Source: Cohaesibacter marisflavi
Lineage (GTDB): Bacteria; Pseudomonadota; Alphaproteobacteria; Rhizobiales; Cohaesibacteraceae
Direction of reading: 5' to 3'
Assembly: GCF_900115225.1 (NCBI RefSeq)
Contig: NZ_FOVR01000007.1
Location: 124,001 to 188,000, forward strand
DNA length: 64,000 nt
Made by a program: the position numbers and the translations under genes. This document shows, in pieces, positions 27,772-36,429 of this stretch; position 1 is the stretch's first letter; each line of letters starts with the position of its first letter. The notes under the pieces were generated by a model. That model made no database searches. It worked only from the letters and a program-made list of their open reading frames with translations, and had not been told where the DNA came from.

Positions 27772-28113
27772 CTATTTTTCAGATTTGATGATTTCAGTCA
27801 TGGTCACGCCGAGCTTCTCCTCGACGAGTACGACTTCGCCACGGGCAACGAGGCGTGAATTGACATAAATATCGACGGCTTCACCGACCTTGCGGTCGAG
27901 CTCAAGCACATTGCCGACATCAAGTTCGAGCAGGTCGCTCACGGGCATTTTGGCGCGCCCCAGAATGGCGGAAACCTGCACGGGAACATCGAAGACCGCT
28001 TCCAAATCGGCTGCGTTCTTCTGGTTTGCATCCTCTGCGGCGCCAGCATCGGCGATTGCCTTGGCGTTTTGTTCCTGCAAAGTGAGGCCTTCATTTTCTT
28101 CATTATCGCTCAT
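27772..28113 (-). CDS. fliN: Flagellar switch protein FliN
   Basis: C-ring protein of the flagellar switch. 113 residues with a disordered acidic N-terminus and the SpoA domain: VFDVPVQVSAILGRAKMPVSDLLELDVGNVLELDRKVGEAVDIYVN and VARGEVVLVEEKLGVTMTEI (quoted in part). Overlaps fliH by four bases and lies 14 bp before flbD, so translation is likely coupled. Confidence 0.96.
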   Translation of the reverse strand: MSDNEENEGLTLQEQNAKAIADAGAAEDANQKNAADLEAVFDVPVQVSAILGRAKMPVSDLLELDVGNVLELDRKVGEAVDIYVNSRLVARGEVVLVEEKLGVTMTEIIKSEK

Positions 28114-29078
28114 TCATTTTCTCCCTTTGCGGTGGGGGGAGCTGCATCGGTGTCAGTGTCAATGTTGATGACCTCTTGATCGAGTGCAGCCTCTGTGCTT
28201 TCAGCTGGCGAACCCGACATGGCGTCGGCGGGTTGTGTCAACTCCTGGCTATTCGGGTCCAGTTCGCTGACAGGGGCGCCTGATTGTTCGCTGTCTGTCG
28301 GGTTCGCCGCTGTCGCAGTCTCTTGGTCTTCTGCATCTGCCGATGCTTCGTTCTTCTCTTCAGCCTCTTCAGTGTCGCTTGCCGTGGCGTCCTCTGCGGG
28401 CGTGTCGTCTTCGTCCTCATCCTGCTCCGGGTCTTCGGACACATGAGAGAAATGGTCTTCGAGCAGTTGCTCGACCTGACGCACGGCAGCACGCAGGTTT
28501 CTGCCAATGCCACCATCGACCCATTCAACTTCGCAGTCACCGGGCATGACAACCGGATCGGGCAGAATGGTCAGCTTGCCGGTGAAGCCGAGTTCGGCCA
28601 TCTGCTCATCAACCGCCACCTTGATGTCGTCGGCAACAGCATCATTAAGCCGGATCGAGATGTGCGGCGTTTTGCGCAAGGGGGCTAGAATCTGGTTCAA
28701 AAGCCCCATGATTTCCCCTTTGGGTTCCTGCGCAACAAGCCGTTCGGCAAAGCGGGAGGCGAAGGCGAAAGCCAGATTGCTCGCATCGCGCTCCAGACGT
28801 TGCATCAACAGGCCGACCTCGGTGTAGACCATCGAAATTTCTTCGATGATCTGCTTTTCCAGTGCCAGATTCTGCTCGCTTGCCAGTTGCTCGCGATCTT
28901 CGCGGGCCTTGGCTTCCCCTTCGGCAAAGGCCTGGGCTTTCGCTTCGGCAAGCAGGCGCTCATGCTCGGCAACCGTGATCATCGGTTCGGGCGGAATTTC
29001 CTCGATCTGTTCCTCTACTTCCGGTTCCGGCGGGGCCGAAAAATCCAGATCGAAGAGATAACGAGCTGCCTGTGCCAT
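28110..29078 (-). CDS. fliH: Flagellar export regulator FliH (FlbE-like)
   Basis: Binds FliI and regulates the export ATPase. The 322-residue product starts AQAARYLFDLDFSAPPEPE, as alphaproteobacterial FliH/FlbE does, then has a coiled coil (HERLLAEAKAQAFAEGEAKAREDREQ), the FliH core to about residue 215 (IRLNDAVADDIK, GDCEVEWVDGGIGRNL), and a 110-residue acidic, Glu/Asp/Ser/Thr-rich tail. The tail is far longer than in enteric FliH (about 235 residues in total). ATG at 29078 follows GGAA; a start 19 codons upstream is open but less likely. Its assignment rests on sequence plus its place between fliG and fliN. Confidence 0.87.
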   Translation of the reverse strand: MAQAARYLFDLDFSAPPEPEVEEQIEEIPPEPMITVAEHERLLAEAKAQAFAEGEAKAREDREQLASEQNLALEKQIIEEISMVYTEVGLLMQRLERDASNLAFAFASRFAERLVAQEPKGEIMGLLNQILAPLRKTPHISIRLNDAVADDIKVAVDEQMAELGFTGKLTILPDPVVMPGDCEVEWVDGGIGRNLRAAVRQVEQLLEDHFSHVSEDPEQDEDEDDTPAEDATASDTEEAEEKNEASADAEDQETATAANPTDSEQSGAPVSELDPNSQELTQPADAMSGSPAESTEAALDQEVINIDTDTDAAPPTAKGENE

Positions 29079-29187
29079 TCTTTGGTTCCAATTTGCCGTT
29101 TCTATTTGTCGGCGGTTTCGGTTGTCTCTCTGCAAAGCGGGGCGCTATGCCGATCCGGTTTGCTTTATTTTAAGCGAGAAGGACGGC

Positions 29188-30249
29188 CTAGTAGACCAAC
29201 TCGTCTTCACCATTGCCTTTGGCGATCATGATTTCGCCGCGCGCGGCCAGATCCTTGGCCATGTTGACCATTGCGCCTTGCGCTTCGTCGACGTCGCGCA
29301 GACGAACAGGACCCATACCTTCCATGTCTTCCTGCAACATGGCACCAGCGCGCTGGGACATGTTGTCCATGAACAGGGTTCTGATGGTTTCGTTGGCACC
29401 CTTGAGGGCAAGGGCCAGAATGTCCTTCTCGATATTCTGCAGCAGCGACTGAACGCCGGTGGAATCCAGCTTGCTGAGATCTTCGAAGGTGAACATCAGC
29501 TGCTTGATCTTTTCCGCCGACTCGCGGTTTTCTTCTTCCAGAGCAGCCAACAGGCGTGCTTCGGTCTGGCGGTCGAAATTGTTGAAGATGTCGGCCATGA
29601 CTTCGTGTGCATCGCGGCGTTGGGTGGTCGACAGGTTCGACATGAATTCCACGCGCAGGGTCTGTTCGACTTTCTCCAGCACTTCCTTCTGCACAGCTTC
29701 CATTGACAGCATGCGGTTGATGACTTCCAGGCCGAAATCTTCCGGCATGATGGAAAGCACTTTTGCGGCATGATCGGACTTGATTTTGGACAGCACCACC
29801 GCGACGGTCTGCGGATATTCGTTCTTGAGATAGTTTGCGAGCACATTCTCCTGAACGTTGGACAATTTCTCCCACATGTTGCGACCGGCTGGACCGCGAA
29901 TTTCTTCCATGATGGCGTTCACGCGCTCTTCAGGCAGGAAGGACGCAAGCAGGCGTTCGGTTGAATCGAAGTTGCCCGTAACGGCCCCCTTGGAGGATAG
30001 GCGCGAGACGAATTCAATGATCAGATTGTCCAGCATGTTGGGCGTAATGCCGCCCAGCTTCGACATGGAAATGGACACCTGTTTGATTTCGATATCATCA
30101 AGACGACTCCAGATCGGCCCGCCGTGCTCATCTCCGAGCGCAAGCAGAATGATAGAAGCCTTTTCCGCGCCATTCAGCTCGCGTTCTTCGTGTTCTGTTG
30201 ACACGGACGCATTTGCGTTTGCCATGTTTGTTAGGGCTGTTGCCGGCAT
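29188..30249 (-). CDS. fliG: Flagellar motor switch protein FliG
   Basis: Rotor protein that interacts with the stator. 353 residues with N-terminal FliF-binding domain ([18 protein letters not shown]), the middle domain ([26 protein letters not shown]-like motif changed to EYPQ) and C-terminal charged domain with torque helix ([41 protein letters not shown]). GTGAGG precedes the ATG, which begins eight bases after the fliF stop. Confidence 0.96.
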   Translation of the reverse strand: MPATALTNMANANASVSTEHEERELNGAEKASIILLALGDEHGGPIWSRLDDIEIKQVSISMSKLGGITPNMLDNLIIEFVSRLSSKGAVTGNFDSTERLLASFLPEERVNAIMEEIRGPAGRNMWEKLSNVQENVLANYLKNEYPQTVAVVLSKIKSDHAAKVLSIMPEDFGLEVINRMLSMEAVQKEVLEKVEQTLRVEFMSNLSTTQRRDAHEVMADIFNNFDRQTEARLLAALEEENRESAEKIKQLMFTFEDLSKLDSTGVQSLLQNIEKDILALALKGANETIRTLFMDNMSQRAGAMLQEDMEGMGPVRLRDVDEAQGAMVNMAKDLAARGEIMIAKGNGEDELVY

Positions 30250-30257
30250 TGCTTACC

Positions 30258-31895
30258 TCACGCTGCGTCTTGCAGCCAAAGACGGATAATCTTGGCAGCT
30301 TCTTCTGGGTTTTCTTTTACGAGGTCACCAACTTTGACCAGTGTGTCGGACTGCAAAGCGCCCTGGAGCTGAGCCAGCTCGATGGCTTCCATGGTCGGAT
30401 GCTTCGGATCATCTTCTCTTAGTGGCGCGGGGATCAATTCCCCTGTTTCACTTCGGATCATCGCTACCCCATCCGGGCCGATGATGACGTCCAGGTCGTC
30501 TTTTTGTTCGTCTGCTTTTTCGAACATGCGTTTCATCAGCGGACGGACGACCATGAGCAGTACGAGTAGAGTCATAATGAACATGACTCCGAGTTCCGTA
30601 AAGCGCATGTAATCATCTTTGGTAAACGCAAAGAGTTCATCGCCTGTATCGTCGAAGATCGTTTGCGGTCCTTCGGCGAATTGCAGGTTGATCACCTCAA
30701 CCCGGTCACCACGTGTCTGGTCATAGCCAACGGCAGAACGAACGAGGGTTGCGATCTGTTCAAGCTGTTCTGGGCTCCTTGGAGAATAGACCAGTTCACC
30801 ATTCTCGTTTCTCTCGTATGTGCCGTCCACGAGCACTGCGACCGACAGGCGTTCGATGCGTCCGCCCTGCACGACTTCAGTGGTCGTCTTGCGCGAAATC
30901 TCGTAGTTGATCAGCTCTTCTGTGGTGGCTGAATTTTCTTGTGTGCCAGCGGGATTTTCATCGGCATTCGCATCTGGCAATTCATTGCCGACTGTCACGC
31001 CACCAACTTCACGATCCTGGCTATTGGCATTCTCTGTGCGGGTCTGGGTGGAGCGTACGACCTGTCCGTCCGGATCATACATGTCGGAGGTTTCGGTCAC
31101 CTTGTTGAAGTTCATCTCTGCGGAGACTTCAATGCGGGCGCGGCCCTGGCCGACGACGGAGGAGACGATGTCATCCACCTGATCGCGCAGACGGCTTTCC
31201 ATCTGCACCTGACGTTCTTCCATATGAGCGGCAAGATAACCTTCGTCATTGCCGCGACCGGATGCCAAAAGGCGGCCGCGCTCGTCAACGATGGTCACGT
31301 TCTCCGGATTCAAACCTTCAACGGCCGAGCCAACCAGATGTTGGATGGCCTGAATCTGTACTGTGTTCAGATTGCCTTGCAGCTTGACGGCGATGGATGC
31401 GGTCGGTTCCTTCTGGTCGCGTTTGAAAAGCTGGTCTTTGGGAATGACCAGATGAACACGCGCTTGACGAACGTTGCGAATGGTCCGTATGGAGCGGGAA
31501 AGCTCGCCCTCAAGAGCCCGAAGATGGTTGACATTCTGCACAAAACTCGTGGTGCCCAGAGTTTCGCTTTTGTCAAAGATCTCATAGCCGACATTGCCGC
31601 CCGTTGGCAGACCGCTCTCAGCCAACTGCATGCGCAGCTTCAGGATGTCTTCCTTTGGTGCTAGGATGACAGCGCCTTCGTCGCGGATTTCATGTTTGAT
31701 ATTTTGAGCTTCGAGCAGTTTGGTGATCTGAATGGAGTCATCAAAGGACAGGTCTGTATAAAGCGGGGAAAGCGTAGGTTCGGTCACCCGCATCATGATG
31801 AATGCGAAAAATCCGATCAAGACAGCCGTCACCACGCCCATAGCGGCCAGACGGGCAGGGCCAAGCGTTTTGAAAAATTCGAATAGACCGTTCAC
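30258..31895 (-). CDS. fliF: Flagellar MS-ring protein FliF
   Basis: Forms the membrane MS-ring of the basal body. Two transmembrane segments (LAAMGVVTAVLIGFFAFIMM near the start, LGVMFIMTLLVLLMVV near residue 440) enclose the periplasmic YscJ-type domain (LSFDDSIQITKLLEAQNIKH, PKEDILKLRMQLAESGLPTGG). The cytosolic C-terminal part binds FliG. The start is set at GTG 31895 (VNGLFEFFKTLGPARL) with AAGG in front; the frame is open to a TTG at 31940, but that would run into the CTAGG dyad. First gene of fliF-fliG-fliH-fliN-flbD-flhA. Confidence 0.95.
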   Translation of the reverse strand: MNGLFEFFKTLGPARLAAMGVVTAVLIGFFAFIMMRVTEPTLSPLYTDLSFDDSIQITKLLEAQNIKHEIRDEGAVILAPKEDILKLRMQLAESGLPTGGNVGYEIFDKSETLGTTSFVQNVNHLRALEGELSRSIRTIRNVRQARVHLVIPKDQLFKRDQKEPTASIAVKLQGNLNTVQIQAIQHLVGSAVEGLNPENVTIVDERGRLLASGRGNDEGYLAAHMEERQVQMESRLRDQVDDIVSSVVGQGRARIEVSAEMNFNKVTETSDMYDPDGQVVRSTQTRTENANSQDREVGGVTVGNELPDANADENPAGTQENSATTEELINYEISRKTTTEVVQGGRIERLSVAVLVDGTYERNENGELVYSPRSPEQLEQIATLVRSAVGYDQTRGDRVEVINLQFAEGPQTIFDDTGDELFAFTKDDYMRFTELGVMFIMTLLVLLMVVRPLMKRMFEKADEQKDDLDVIIGPDGVAMIRSETGELIPAPLREDDPKHPTMEAIELAQLQGALQSDTLVKVGDLVKENPEEAAKIIRLWLQDAA

Positions 31896-31932
31896 ACCAG
31901 TTGCCTTGTCGTTCCAGAGATGTACCAAATCA

Positions 31933-31951
31933 CTAGGCAATATTTTCCTAG
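31933..31951. promoter_or_regulatory. CTAGG dyad, copy 3 (exact)
   Basis: CTAGG, nine bases (caatatttt), CCTAG, located 37 bp upstream of the fliF GTG and eight bases from a CtrA box. Same dyad and spacing as at 20912. Confidence 0.55.
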
Positions 31952-31958
31952 GAGATAG

Positions 31959-31973
31959 TTAACAACATGTTAA
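31959..31973. promoter_or_regulatory. CtrA box 1 of fliF (TTAA-N7-TTAA)
   Basis: Exact match to the known full CtrA site, TTAA, seven bases (caacatg), TTAA. Confidence 0.8.
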
Positions 31974-31981
31974 GGGTTTAG

Positions 31982-31997
31982 TTAACGAATGGTTAAC
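31982..31997. promoter_or_regulatory. CtrA box 2 of fliF (TTAA-N7-TTAAC)
   Basis: Exact match TTAA, cgaatgg, TTAAC, placed 23 bp from box 1, so both lie on nearly the same helical face. A further TTAATTAAC follows at 32015-32023. The remaining part of 31896-32255 contains no gene. Confidence 0.82.
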
Positions 31998-32184
31998 GGC
32001 CCATTATGCAAGGGTTAATTAACGGAAATTTCCTGAGAAATTGTCTGTATATGTCTGAATTTTCTGTGGGATGTTGATAGATGCCGTCTGTTGCAGCAGC
32101 TTGCGTCGTGCTTGTAAGTGATTGTGCTGATTAGAATTTCAAGGCAAATGCAGCCTGGTCAAGCGGCGAGGATGCAGAATAAAG

Positions 32185-32217
32185 AAAAAAGGCCGAGGAC
32201 AAAGCCCTCGACCTTTT
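32185..32217. terminator. Terminator of sciP
   Basis: GG-c-CGAGG pairs with CCTCG-a-CC around the loop acaaagc, flanked by A and T runs on either side. It lies downstream of sciP on the minus strand. Confidence 0.82.
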
Positions 32218-32255
32218 CTTATGCACTACAGAGAGGAAGCCCTCTCTGCAAATGT

Positions 32256-32528
32256 CTAGCGATACTGTTGAACCCGCGTCGCTCTCAAACCTGCCAGTCC
32301 ATGCTGATCGATGGAACTCTGCCAACTGAGGAATTCCTCAACTGTCAGGGTATATTTCTGGCAAGCCTCTTCGAGGCTTAGCAGGCCACCGCGAACGGCA
32401 GCAACAACTTCCGCTTTGCGCCTGATAACCCAACGCCTGGTATTGGCAGGAGGAAGATCAGCCACAGTCAAAGGACTCCCATCAGGGCCGATGACGTATT
32501 TTACTCTAGCACGTATTTGATCGGTCAT
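32256..32528 (-). CDS. sciP: CtrA inhibitor SciP (DUF1153)
   Basis: In Caulobacter SciP binds CtrA and stops it from activating target promoters in G1 cells. The 90-residue product is almost identical in pattern to the DUF1153 family: VKYVIGPDGSPLTVADLPP, TRRWVIRRKAEVVAAVRGGL, SLEEACQKYTLTVEEFLSW and GLAGLRATRVQQYR. The trihelical part includes a helix-turn-helix of the transposase-like type. It stands alone between the fliF operon and flgD, a position in the flagellar cluster seen in other alphaproteobacteria. Confidence 0.93.
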   Translation of the reverse strand: MTDQIRARVKYVIGPDGSPLTVADLPPANTRRWVIRRKAEVVAAVRGGLLSLEEACQKYTLTVEEFLSWQSSIDQHGLAGLRATRVQQYR

Positions 32529-32718
32529 TGTACTCTCACACTCAACCTGACCTCATCGAAGTTGAGAATAGGACAATGCCTTTAAAAAAGAGCTAAGCCA
32601 CTGGATAGATTTTAGTAATAGTTTTTATCAATATGAAGCAGTCCTTGCAAAACGACAGGGATCGCGGGCTTTTGGACGGTGTTTTTCGGAATTCGAGTTT
32701 GTTGCAATATGGTTAACG

Positions 32719-32737
32719 CGCCGGGCCCAAGGCCCGG
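32719..32737. terminator. GC-rich hairpin downstream of flgD
   Basis: GCCGGGCC and GGCCCGGC pair around caa. No T run follows, so it may be a weak terminator of fliK-flgD or only a 3'-end barrier. 32529-32794 holds nothing else evident. Confidence 0.5.
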
Positions 32738-32794
32738 CTTCGTGCACATTGCAATCATGTCAAACAGGGGGAGATTGCGCTCGTCTGGCGTCTT

Positions 32795-33466
32795 TTAAGC
32801 GTCGGGATCAATGCCAACGGACTTGATCTGCGATGTCTGAATGGCCTGTCCATTGACCATCAACATGGGCACACTGGATGAGAGATCGACATCTGAGACG
32901 ACGCCCACCGTATCCGTATCAATCGTCACTTCGGTGCCACCGTCTTCGTTGGCGGTATCGAAGTGGATGACATAGGTGCCTTTGGGAAGACGGTTTCCGG
33001 AATTGTCGGTGCCGTTCCAGGTGAAGGTTTGCTCGCCCTCGGTAATGTTCACATCATTGGTAGTATAAACGGTGTTGCCATCCAATGTACGGATGGAAAT
33101 GTCTGCCGTTCCGGCTGCATCCGAGCTGAAGCTGTAGCTCGTGCTGCCAAAATCATTGAGATAGCTCTGGGAGCCATCGACCTTGACTGTGGTGCCGACG
33201 AAATTGAGCACACCAAGCGCATTGGACGACGTCATCATGGAGGCGAGATTTTCCAACTGTTCGTTGGACTTGATCTGCTGTTCCACGCCGGAAAACTGCA
33301 CGAGCTGCTGGGTGAACTGGCTGGAATCCATCGGATCCATGGGGTCTTGATGCTGTATTTGCGTCGTCAGGACAGTCAGGAAAGTCTCATAATTCTGAAT
33401 GAGACTCGAGCTGTCCGCTGATGCGCTTGTGACGGCTTGCGATGTGATCGATCCAATCGAGGTCAT
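32795..33466 (-). CDS. flgD: Flagellar hook cap protein FlgD
   Basis: Scaffold required for hook assembly. 223 residues: N-terminal part with the hallmark FLTVLTTQIQHQDPMDPMDSS and FTQQLVQFSGVEQQIKSNEQL, then an Ig-like/FlgD domain (EGEQTFTWNGTDNSGNRLPKGTY, quoted in part). It follows fliK by 22 bp and is probably cotranscribed from the sigma-54-type promoter upstream of fliK. Confidence 0.95.
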   Translation of the reverse strand: MTSIGSITSQAVTSASADSSSLIQNYETFLTVLTTQIQHQDPMDPMDSSQFTQQLVQFSGVEQQIKSNEQLENLASMMTSSNALGVLNFVGTTVKVDGSQSYLNDFGSTSYSFSSDAAGTADISIRTLDGNTVYTTNDVNITEGEQTFTWNGTDNSGNRLPKGTYVIHFDTANEDGGTEVTIDTDTVGVVSDVDLSSSVPMLMVNGQAIQTSQIKSVGIDPDA

Positions 33467-33488
33467 CGTCTAAACTCCAAAACCGGGG

Positions 33489-36122
33489 TCAGATTACCAA
33501 ATTGAGGCCGCTCGTCGCGGCATAATTCTGTGCGGCGCGTTGCTGGGCTTGTTGAAGCGAAGAGGCAGCGCCGTCCGCTACAGGGTCGGACGAGGAGGCT
33601 CTGTCGGAATAGTAGTTCGGCTCCTGCCCCGACTGGTCCTGCCCGGCCATCTGGCCGCCCTGTTGCCCCTGATTGCCCTGATCCATCAGGGAATATTCCA
33701 GACCACCCTTATCCTGAAGGTTCAGGCCGCTCTGTTGCAGGCTGCGTTCCAGAAAGCGCTGGTCGCGGGACAGCATGTCCAGTGTCTCAGGCCGTTCGAC
33801 GATCAGATGGGCATGGGTTTTGCCATCATTGCCGATTGTCATGCGCACATCGATCTTGCCCAGATCTGCCGGATCGAGGCGGATTTCAAAGCGGGTCTCT
33901 CCCTTCTTGACGAATTTGGAGATTTCCACGGCAAGCGCATTGGCGTTGGCGAGGCTCATCTGTTGCGGCGTGTGACCTGCCGTCATCATGCCGTGCATGC
34001 CGGTAAGGCGCACCGAAGCACTGGCTGCGGCGATTGATGAACCGGCCACATCTGACGAGTTGGTCGTGTTGCTGGCCAGCACGGAGTTGTCATCCGCCAT
34101 AGCCATCATCTTTGAGAAGGCATCACCCTTTGGCGCGTTGCGGGCTGCATTCTTGGACTCTTCGGATTTTGATGCGCTGGCATCGGCCTCAGATGTGTTG
34201 CCATCCTGATTGGCCGTCTGGTTCTGAGCGTCGGCTGTGCTTGCCACACTGTTGGGCTGGTTGGCGGCAGGTGCAGCAGCATTGGCGTTGGCTGGTTGTG
34301 GAGCTCCTTCAACGCGGCCCTGAACCTTGTTGACCTGCTGGCCAGCTTCAGAGGTGGCTGCCATCTGGGGCTGCTGAGTGTTGGCCGGATCGGCAACGGC
34401 TTGTTTTGCGCTCTGTTGCGTGTCCTGCGCCCCATCATCGGACTTGGCTGCTGCAGCAAGGGCTGCGGCTTCTGCAGCAAGGGCTGCGGCTTCTGCAGTC
34501 TTGGCGGTTGCCTTGGTCTGATCGGCAGATTGGGCGTTGACGGCTTTTGCGTCTTTACCATCAGCATTGAATGTCTCGGTGGGTACTCCAGAAGCATTCT
34601 GGGCTGTCTGGGAGTCTTGCGAGGCTTTTTCCGTGACGATCTTGCCATCCGCTGACTTTATCGCCGTAGCGACCTCGGGCAATGTCTGCTCGGCATCCGT
34701 TTGAGGGGACGATGCGGCGGCTTGGCTGCTTCGGGTACCATCGATCACTGCCTGATTGGCTGCGTTTGTGCCATCGGCTTTGGCGGCTACCGAATTTGCT
34801 GCGGTGCTCGCTGACTGGTTGGCTGCGTCTTTGGCTGCGCCTGAGGTTGCAAGATTATCGTTGTTCGCCACAGCCTGGCTTTCGGCGGCGTTACCGCTCA
34901 CTGTCTGTGCTGACAGCGTCGCTGCGTCAGAGCGACCGGTACTTGCATTTGGACGAGCGGAATCTGGCGCTTCAGTCGATTGGGACTGAGCGGAAGGCTG
35001 GGGTGATACAGGCTTTTGGGCGGCATCTTCTGCGTTAGAGCCTTGGATGCCTCCTGCCACTGAAGCTTGAGAGGCTGTAGCGCTGGCCTGTTGCGCAGCA
35101 CTGGCCTCGGCGTTGGTCTGTCCTGCTTGAGCATTTGCCTGAGACTGAGAGTTGGTTTGGGCTACCTGCCCATTGCCATTCACGGCCCTTTCATAGCCGG
35201 AAGTGGTTTGCGTTGCAGGGCTTGCGCCATGGCCATCTACAGGCTTTGCCGCGCCTGCTTCCACACCCTCAAGCAACGGTGTCCGAGCGGCTTGTGTTCC
35301 ATTGGAGACCGCGCTGTTGCTTGTCGATGCTGTCTCGCCAGCCACAGACGCGGCCGTCTGTCCGGTCGTTCCTGCTGCTTCAGGGGTTGCTGCCAATCCC
35401 GCTACGCCTTGCGTCTGATTTGATACGGCTGCCTGACCTGCCATCTGACCGGCTATCTGACCTGCCATCTGACCTGTCGACTGGCTTGCCGTTTGGCCGC
35501 CAGATTGCGCGACATTCTGCTGGGCAGAAGCTGCTTCGCCCGTCATCGGGGTGGCTGAAGGACCGGCGGGGCGTGATAGGGCATCCACTCCATCCGTGCT
35601 ATTCCCAGAAGCAGAGCTGCTCGCGCCAGCTGCTGCGGCAGGGGCGCCCGAGGCAGCCAGCAGGATGTCCTGCGGAGATTGAACCTCATAGTTTGCAGCG
35701 GCGCTGCTATCGCCTGATGCTTCGGGCTTTTTGTCTGAGCTTTTGCCGCCACTGGCTGTTTCATCTACAGCAGCTGTGCGATCATCGCTGGCTGTCTTGC
35801 CGTTGGCTTTTTGCTGTGCGCTGGCAACCGCGCTCTCTTCAGCAGCTGCCTTGGCAGCGGCTTTTTGACTGGATTTGTTTTGAGCCTCGGTCGCGGCGGG
35901 AGCCTTGGAGGCGGCATTCTGGCCTGCATCGTTCGTTTGTCGGGTACTGGTCTCGCCTCTGGCTCTTTCTGCGTTCAACTGTTTCTGAAAAGAAGACAGG
36001 CCATCCGAAGAGCTGATTGAGGTGCTGCTGGATTTGCTTCCCGAATTGCTTTGCGATCCGAACGCACTTTTGGCGTTGGGAGCGGGAATCATGTTCATAA
36101 TTGAAGAATACTGGGAAGCCAT
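33489..36122 (-). CDS. fliK: Flagellar hook-length control protein FliK
   Basis: Secreted ruler that sets hook length and switches export specificity. The 877 residues are mostly Ala/Gln/Ser/Thr/Asn low complexity (residues 15 to about 690), twice the length of enteric FliK. The C-terminal FliK domain is clear: FVKKGETRFEIRLDPADLGKIDV, THAHLIVERPETLDMLSRDQ and LERSLQQSGLNLQ. Internal protein repeats include GQMAGQIAGQMAGQ near residue 220 and AEAAALA duplicated near 545. ATG at 36122 follows GTGAGG; a GTG four codons upstream is part of that ribosome site. Repeat-rich length may vary between strains and would be expected to affect hook length. Confidence 0.92.
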   Translation of the reverse strand: MASQYSSIMNMIPAPNAKSAFGSQSNSGSKSSSTSISSSDGLSSFQKQLNAERARGETSTRQTNDAGQNAASKAPAATEAQNKSSQKAAAKAAAEESAVASAQQKANGKTASDDRTAAVDETASGGKSSDKKPEASGDSSAAANYEVQSPQDILLAASGAPAAAAGASSSASGNSTDGVDALSRPAGPSATPMTGEAASAQQNVAQSGGQTASQSTGQMAGQIAGQMAGQAAVSNQTQGVAGLAATPEAAGTTGQTAASVAGETASTSNSAVSNGTQAARTPLLEGVEAGAAKPVDGHGASPATQTTSGYERAVNGNGQVAQTNSQSQANAQAGQTNAEASAAQQASATASQASVAGGIQGSNAEDAAQKPVSPQPSAQSQSTEAPDSARPNASTGRSDAATLSAQTVSGNAAESQAVANNDNLATSGAAKDAANQSASTAANSVAAKADGTNAANQAVIDGTRSSQAAASSPQTDAEQTLPEVATAIKSADGKIVTEKASQDSQTAQNASGVPTETFNADGKDAKAVNAQSADQTKATAKTAEAAALAAEAAALAAAAKSDDGAQDTQQSAKQAVADPANTQQPQMAATSEAGQQVNKVQGRVEGAPQPANANAAAPAANQPNSVASTADAQNQTANQDGNTSEADASASKSEESKNAARNAPKGDAFSKMMAMADDNSVLASNTTNSSDVAGSSIAAASASVRLTGMHGMMTAGHTPQQMSLANANALAVEISKFVKKGETRFEIRLDPADLGKIDVRMTIGNDGKTHAHLIVERPETLDMLSRDQRFLERSLQQSGLNLQDKGGLEYSLMDQGNQGQQGGQMAGQDQSGQEPNYYSDRASSSDPVADGAASSLQQAQQRAAQNYAATSGLNLVI
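34451..34498. repeat. 21-bp tandem duplication inside fliK
   Basis: A 21-bp unit (beginning ctgcagcaagggctg) occurs twice without change and then starts again with ctgcag. It encodes the repeated peptide AEAAALA in FliK. Confidence 0.85.
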
Positions 36123-36429
36123 TACCAACCTCACTACACACTGACGAAACTATGTATTCAAGAATTGTGCCAAATTGTTTCTGGGGTGAAATGAGCCCAA
36201 AATGGCTTGTTTGTGCGATTCTGAAAGGTTTTTTGGATGGGGGTGTCCCAACAGATCGGGGCTAAACTTGCCGGGTTATGGCAAAAAATGCCGGGTGGCA
36301 TCTGCAGTCTTTTCCAGTTTATACTTTTCAACAGACCAAAAGACGCTATATAAGGGCTAAAACTAGTGTCGGCAGCTCAACAAGCAGGACCAGAGCTTGC
36401 TGCCGAATGGAAAAGAGAAAGATCGATTG
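36123..36429. promoter_or_regulatory. Divergent fliK / mnmA control region
   Basis: Holds no gene. The fliK side has a sigma-54-type promoter (36157-36174, minus strand). The mnmA side has an AT-rich stretch with a possible -10 TATAAG near 36350. Nothing else evident. Confidence 0.55.
36157..36174 (-). promoter_or_regulatory. Sigma-54-type promoter of fliK-flgD
   Basis: On the minus strand TTTGGCACAATTCTTGAA gives TGGCAC, five bases, TTGaA, against the consensus TGGCAC-N5-TTGCA. The -12 element lies 35 bp before the fliK ATG, a fitting distance. FlbD in this window is the likely activator. Confidence 0.68.

Noticed and set aside
31896-31940. TTG at 31940 as start of fliF
   Set aside because: It would add 15 residues not expected in the family and overlap the CTAGG dyad; GTG at 31895 has AAGG in front. 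It is still possible, since AGGA also lies before the TTG.
32711-32718. GTTAAC near 32711 as CtrA site
   Set aside because: A single half-site downstream of flgD with no promoter function apparent.
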